Source: Acephala macrosclerotiorum (lineage: Eukaryota; Ascomycota; Leotiomycetes; Helotiales; Mollisiaceae). Taken from it: a stretch of DNA of 13,378 nt. The stretch covers positions 1 to 13,378 of the forward strand of contig MU119906.1 of assembly GCA_014904845.1 (NCBI GenBank), read 5' to 3'. This document shows, one piece after another, positions 9,101 through 13,378 of the stretch. The notes under the pieces were generated by a model, which was not told the origin of the DNA, ran no database searches, and saw only the letters and a program-made list of their open reading frames with translations. Every line of letters begins with the position of its first letter. Positions within the stretch are counted from its first letter, which is position 1. The translations under genes and the position numbers were made by a program.

Positions 9101-10200
9101 ATTCGTATTTAAAATATTAAATAATAATCGAAAAAAAAAAAAAACTTTTTATACATTTTATATTAAATTTCGTTTAATTCAAACGAAAATTTAAAAAATA
9201 CTATAAATTTTAATTCGTTTTAACAAATAAAAAAAAATACTTTTTAAATTTTTTTTTTTTAAATAATTACTTTAAAATTCAATTTAATTTTAACGATTTT
9301 TATTATATATTATTATTAAAATTCGAATTTTAAAAATACGTTAATATTATTATTATTTATTGTATAAACAATAAACAATTAAAAAAAAATTTAAATATAT
9401 ATATTTTTTTTTTTTTTTATATTTCGAAATATATATATAAAATATTTTAAAAACAAATTTTTATTACAAAAAAAAAAAAAAATAAAAATTCAATTATTGA
9501 AAATTGAAAATAATTTTTATATTAATTAATTTATAATACTCGAAATTTTATTATAATTTTAAAAAAAAAAAAATATAATTTTTTAAAAAAAATTTTATAT
9601 TATTAATAAATTAAAAAAACGTAATATAATTATCGTAAACAATAAATTGATTTTAATATACAATAAAATACTATTATTCGTAAAATTAAAATCAAATAAT
9701 AATATTAAAAATTTAAATATTATAAAAATAAAATCAAAAAATACAAACGTAAAATTATAAATTCGTTTTTAAATTAAATATAAATTCAAAAAAAAATAAT
9801 TCGAAAAAATTTATTAAAAAAAAATTTAAAAAAAAAATATATATATATATAATAAAAATATTAATTATTTAATTGAAAATTACTATTAATATATTAATTA
9901 TTTATAGAAATATATTAATATTATTAAATTTTTTTTTCGAATTTATATAATACAAAAATAAAATATTCGATTAATATTTTATTTTAAAAAATAAAACGTT
10001 TATATTATATATAAATTTAAAATTATTTTAAATTCGAATTTTAAATATTATAAAAAAAACGATTTATTTTTTATAATCAATTTTTAAAATAAAATTAAAA
10101 AAATTTAATAATAAAATATATATATTTATATTATTTATCAATGAATTTAACGTTAAAAAATTAAAATAAAATCTATATAATTTAAATATTATAAAAAAGT
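6185..10200. repeat. AT-rich RIP-like block, G-erased on the plus strand
   Basis: This is extremely AT-rich DNA with no gene. Surviving plus-strand G is almost entirely in CpG, while C survives in CpG, CpA and CpT. In 6601-6720 I count 6 G, all in CpG, and 10 C, 6 of them in CpG. Small exceptions with TG or AG occur, for example at 8530-8560. Stop codons fill all frames; the 68-codon open stretch at 8555-8761 is AT-only coding (Lys/Asn/Ile) and is expected by chance. The pattern fits saturating C-to-T mutation of a former repeat, presumably one or more transposons too decayed to name. Confidence 0.8.
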
Positions 10201-12152
10201 AATAAAATACAAAGTAAAAAAATTCAATCGTAAATTAATTCGTTTTAATCAATAGATTAAATTTATTCGAAGTAATTCGTAATTCGTAAATCAATTAATT
10301 AATCAATTAATTAAAATAAAAATAAAAAAAAATATTTTTTAATTTATAGTAAACGAAAAATTTTTATATATTAAAAAACACGTAATTAATTATTTACAAA
10401 AAATTTTAAAAAGAGAATATATAATTTTATTATAATCGTTTTTTTATATAACGAGTTCGTTTTAAATCTCGAAAAAAAAAATTAAAAAAAAAAAAAATTT
10501 ACTTTAAACAAAAAATTTAAAACTCGAAATTTTTCAAATTATTATCGTTTTTTTTCAAGAATTTAATAATTTTTTTAATATTTTTATTAGTATTAAATTT
10601 TTTTATAATTTTTTTTTTTTTTTTAGAATTTAATAAAAAGAAAAAAAATAAACGAATTTTAAACTCAAATTTATCATTAAAAATAATTAAATACTTTTAA
10701 TTATTTTTTATAAATATTATTTATTTTTTAATTTTGTATTTAAAAAAAAATTTATTATTAAAAAATTTATTATTTTTTTTATTTTAAAATATCGAAAAAT
10801 TAATTTGATTTAAATTACAATTTGTTTTTATTAATAAATATATAAATATTTATTATTAAACGAATTTTAATAATTTAATTATTAGAAAATTTTATATTAA
10901 ATCGTAAATAATTTAAAAATTTCGTATAATAAATTATATTGAAAATTGTATCGATTTTTTTAAATTGAATATTATTAAGAAAAAATTTATCGTTAAAAAG
11001 TTTTTAAAATCGATTTTTAAAAAAAAATCGAAATTTGTTATAAATTTTTTTGAGTTTTTTATAAATAGTATTATTGATAATTTTATTACTAGTATCGATA
11101 AATATTAAATTTACGAGAAATGAAATAAAAAAATTAAAAAAATTAAAATTTTCAACGTATTTTCGATCAATAAAAAATTTTATTTTATAAATATATAATT
11201 TCAATTTTTAGAATTTTTTTTTTATAATATTTAATTAAATTTAATTTAAAAAATCTTTAATTAAAATTCGTTTTTTAATACTAAAGAAAAAATTTATTTA
11301 AGTAATTTTTTTTAGAAAATCAAAATAATTAATTTATCGTTTTTTTAAAATTATTAAATTACGAATAAATTATTTAAAATTTATTAAAAAAAAAATTAAT
11401 ATATAATAAATTTAAATTTTGAAATATATTTATTTTTTTTTCGTAAAAAAATTGATTAATTTTATTGTTTTAATAAAGTTTAATAAATTGAAAAAAAGTA
11501 ATAAAATAAAAAAAATAATTCTTGAAAAATCAATAAAATAATAATTATAATTTGAAATTTGTTTACAAAAATTAAATAATAAAAAAAAAATACATATTAT
11601 ATAAAAAAAAAAATTCGTTAAAAAAAGTTTATTAATAATAGAATTTTAATATATTAATTTTTTTAAAAAAAAATAATAAAACTTTTTTTTTTTCGTTTAT
11701 TTAAAAAAATTTTATAAAATAAAAATTATTACAATTTTTAAATTAATAAACGATTTAATTAAAAAAATAAAAATAAAAATAATAAAAATTTGTAAAAATT
11801 GAAATCGATTTTTTATTAGTATTTTTTGTTTATAGTAAAAAATAATAAAAATATTTATAAATTAAAAATAAATATTAAAATAAATTTAAATAAATCGAAA
11901 AAAAAAATTTTTAATATATAATTTGTAAATTTTAAATAATTGTATTTTTATAATTTTAATTTATTTTTTATTATTTTCAAAGTATAAATTGAAATTTTTA
12001 TAAAATATTATATAATAAATTTAATAAAATTATTTAATAAACGAGTATTTGTAAATATTATAAATAATATTTAAAATTTTATTACGATTAATAAAATTTA
12101 AAATATTGAAAAAAATAATATTTGATTTTTAAATATTATTTATATTGTACGT
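10200..12152. repeat. AT-rich RIP-like block, C-erased on the plus strand
   Basis: The AT-rich DNA continues with the opposite polarity after a mixed zone of about 10,200-10,700. C is now nearly confined to CpG and G survives in TG and AG. In 11401-11520 I count 1 C, in CpG, and 7 G, 1 of them in CpG. No gene is seen. Short self-complementary AT motifs occur, such as TCAATTAATTAATCAATTAA at 10291-10310. The block may be a second element, or another part of the same element mutated on the other strand. Confidence 0.75.
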
Positions 12153-12156
12153 ATAA

Positions 12157-12414
12157 TGTGGTGGGGCTATATGCTCTCCCTTCAAAATCCTTGTAAATAG
12201 CTAGTTTCGAGGGCAGTGCTGGTCACGTGTCTTCTAGTACATAAGGAGCTTTCGCTCACTATAGACTAATCAACAACCCTTTCTACTTCTACTCTGACTG
12301 ATTGATTGATTGATTTACGGATTACGGATTACTTCGGATGAGTCTAGCCCACTGGCTAAGACGAACTGACCTACGGTTGGGCCTTTTTGCTTTGTGCTCC
12401 ATTGCCCTTCTACA
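12157..12414. mobile_element. Solo-LTR-like insertion, unmutated
   Basis: This is a 258-bp island of ordinary composition inside AT-rich DNA, with sharp edges. It begins TGTGGTGGGGC and ends GCCCTTCTACA, so it has the TG...CA ends of an LTR; the two ends are also imperfect inverted repeats (8 of 11 positions). It is flanked by ATAA on both sides (12153-12156 and 12415-12418); if the first T is counted as host, by ATAAT on both sides, a normal 5-bp target duplication. Inside are CACGTG, a TACATAAGGAG TATA-like site and small tandem repeats. No coding, primer-binding site or polypurine tract is seen. A MITE-like element is the alternative. Orientation is unknown. Confidence 0.55.
12299..12332. 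repeat. TGAT x4 and TTACGGA x2.6 tandem repeats
   Basis: Four copies of TGAT (12299-12314) run directly into TTACGGA repeats (12315-12332) within the LTR-like island. Simple repeats of this kind are common inside LTRs; no function is implied. Confidence 0.85.
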
Positions 12415-12419
12415 ATAAT

Positions 12420-12657
12420 TAATTATTAAACGTATATTTTTTAATTAGAATTCGCGAGTTAATTAAAATAAAATAATATTAAATTACGATAAAATAATAA
12501 TAATTTTATATTTTTTTAATATAAATATAAATATATTATAATATTTTTTTTTATTAATAATAGATTTTTTAAGTTTGATTAATATAAAAATTAAAAAAAA
12601 AAAAAAAAAAAAATTAAAAAATTCGAAAAATTTAAAAAATTTTATATAAAAAAATTA

Positions 12658-12692
<35 letters not shown>

Positions 12693-13378
12693 GTTATTAT
12701 TATTATTAATTAAAAAAATTAATTAAAAAAATAAAATATTAATACTAATAATTTTTTGAGATTTACTATTTTAAATACTTATATTACTAATAGTAATAAT
12801 CGATTATTTTTTAGATTTATTTGTAAAAATCGAAAAAAGTTTTTTAGTATATTTTTTAATTATTAAAAATTCGTAAAAATAAAAAATAAAACGTAATTTT
12901 TTTAAATTTATTTTATTTAAATTTATAATTATTAGATTGTTATTTGTATTCTTTAAATATATTAACGTTTTTTTGTAATCGATAAATTGAAAAAATATTT
13001 TTATAAATAATATATTATAAATTTTATTTTTCTCGATAATAATTATATTAATAATTTTAATAATTTCGTAAAATATTAAACGTTTTATACGAAATATTTA
13101 TTTGAGTTTTTAGTATATATATTTATCGTAAAATTTATTAATAAAATTTTCAATAAATTATCGAAATATTTAAATTCGAAAAAAGATTTTTTGATTATAA
13201 TATTTAAATATACTATTAAAAATTTTGATCAAATTAAATCGAGTTTATTAAAACGAAATACGCGATTTCTCAATTTTATTTATTTTAAAAAAAAAGTTTT
13301 TATTTAAAATTGTATATTATTTTAAGATTTTTTTAAAAAATTTTAAAATAATATTATTTTTAAATTTTTTTTTTATTT
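12420..13378. repeat. AT-rich RIP-like block right of the LTR-like island
   Basis: The AT-rich DNA resumes immediately with the same bias as on the island's left side: G outside CpG is commoner than C outside CpG, though more weakly (12781-12840: 4 against 1). This continuity suggests that the island interrupts one older mutated stretch. No gene is seen, and the block runs off the window end. Confidence 0.75.
12593..12710. repeat. Poly-A run and AAT/ATT microsatellite
   Basis: A run of 21 A (12593-12613) is followed at 12654-12710 by AAT repeats changing into ATT repeats, which makes a self-complementary tract. The poly-A could be the remnant of a retroposon tail but is not distinguishable from simple AT drift. 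Confidence 0.7.

Noticed and set aside
11004..11204. 66-codon open frame in the AT-rich block, minus strand
   Set aside because: Same reason: AT-only codon content, no motif, no promoter or intron signals.
12352..12385. tRNA- or SINE-like A-box (TGGCTAAGACG) in the LTR-like island
   Set aside because: No B-box of the GGTTCGANTCC type follows (GGTTGGGCC is a poor match) and no cloverleaf can be drawn.
6185..13378. Mitochondrial DNA or a centromere
   Set aside because: No mitochondrial genes, tRNAs or rRNA are visible and stops fill all frames, so mitochondrial origin is unlikely. A centromeric or subtelomeric place is possible but cannot be judged from one window.

Overview
The window looks like nuclear DNA of a filamentous ascomycete (Pezizomycotina). 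The evidence is a 50-nt intron with GTGAGT donor, CTAAC branch site and TAG acceptor, a second intron of 55 nt, secreted proteins with serine/threonine-rich or Kex2-processed architecture, a fungal F-box/LRR-like protein, and an abrupt change from normal-GC gene DNA to extremely AT-rich DNA that resembles the product of repeat-induced point mutation (RIP). The species cannot be told from the sequence alone.

Layout. 1-262: 3' flank of the first gene. 263-3432 (minus): a large secreted serine/threonine-rich protein with a signal peptide, seven ~50-residue repeats, a cysteine-containing middle segment, a Ser-rich linker and a Cys-containing C-terminal domain. Its frame is broken at two places. 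One near 3121-3215 may be an intron. The other, at 1313-1333, is a 5-bp tandem duplication inside a palindrome. 3433-3888: intergenic, with the TATA box of the first gene. 3889-5100 (minus): an intronless 403-aa protein resembling the C-terminal part of fungal F-box/LRR-like proteins, without a clear F-box. 5101-5802: intergenic, probably a divergent promoter region. 5803-6107 (plus): a two-exon, 84-aa secreted peptide precursor with a Kex2 (KR) site, too short to appear as one open frame. 6097-6164: CTA/TAG inverted-repeat tract at the edge of the AT-rich DNA. About 6185-13378: AT-rich, gene-less DNA interrupted once by a 258-bp normal-composition island (12157-12414) with the ends and flanking duplication of a solo LTR.

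The most unusual signal is the composition of the AT-rich DNA. Almost every surviving G in the left block lies in a CpG, and almost every surviving C in the right block lies in a CpG. CpG therefore appears spared while C in other contexts has been erased, and the strand that was erased completely switches at about 10.2-10.7 kb. Classic RIP favours CpA, but sparing CpG this strongly, with such polarity, deserves attention. The LTR-like island has not been mutated and so appears to have arrived after the mutation.

There is no evidence that the three genes form a pathway. Their common feature is position: two encode secreted proteins and lie beside a mutated repeat block, a setting in which fungal surface proteins and effectors often evolve quickly.
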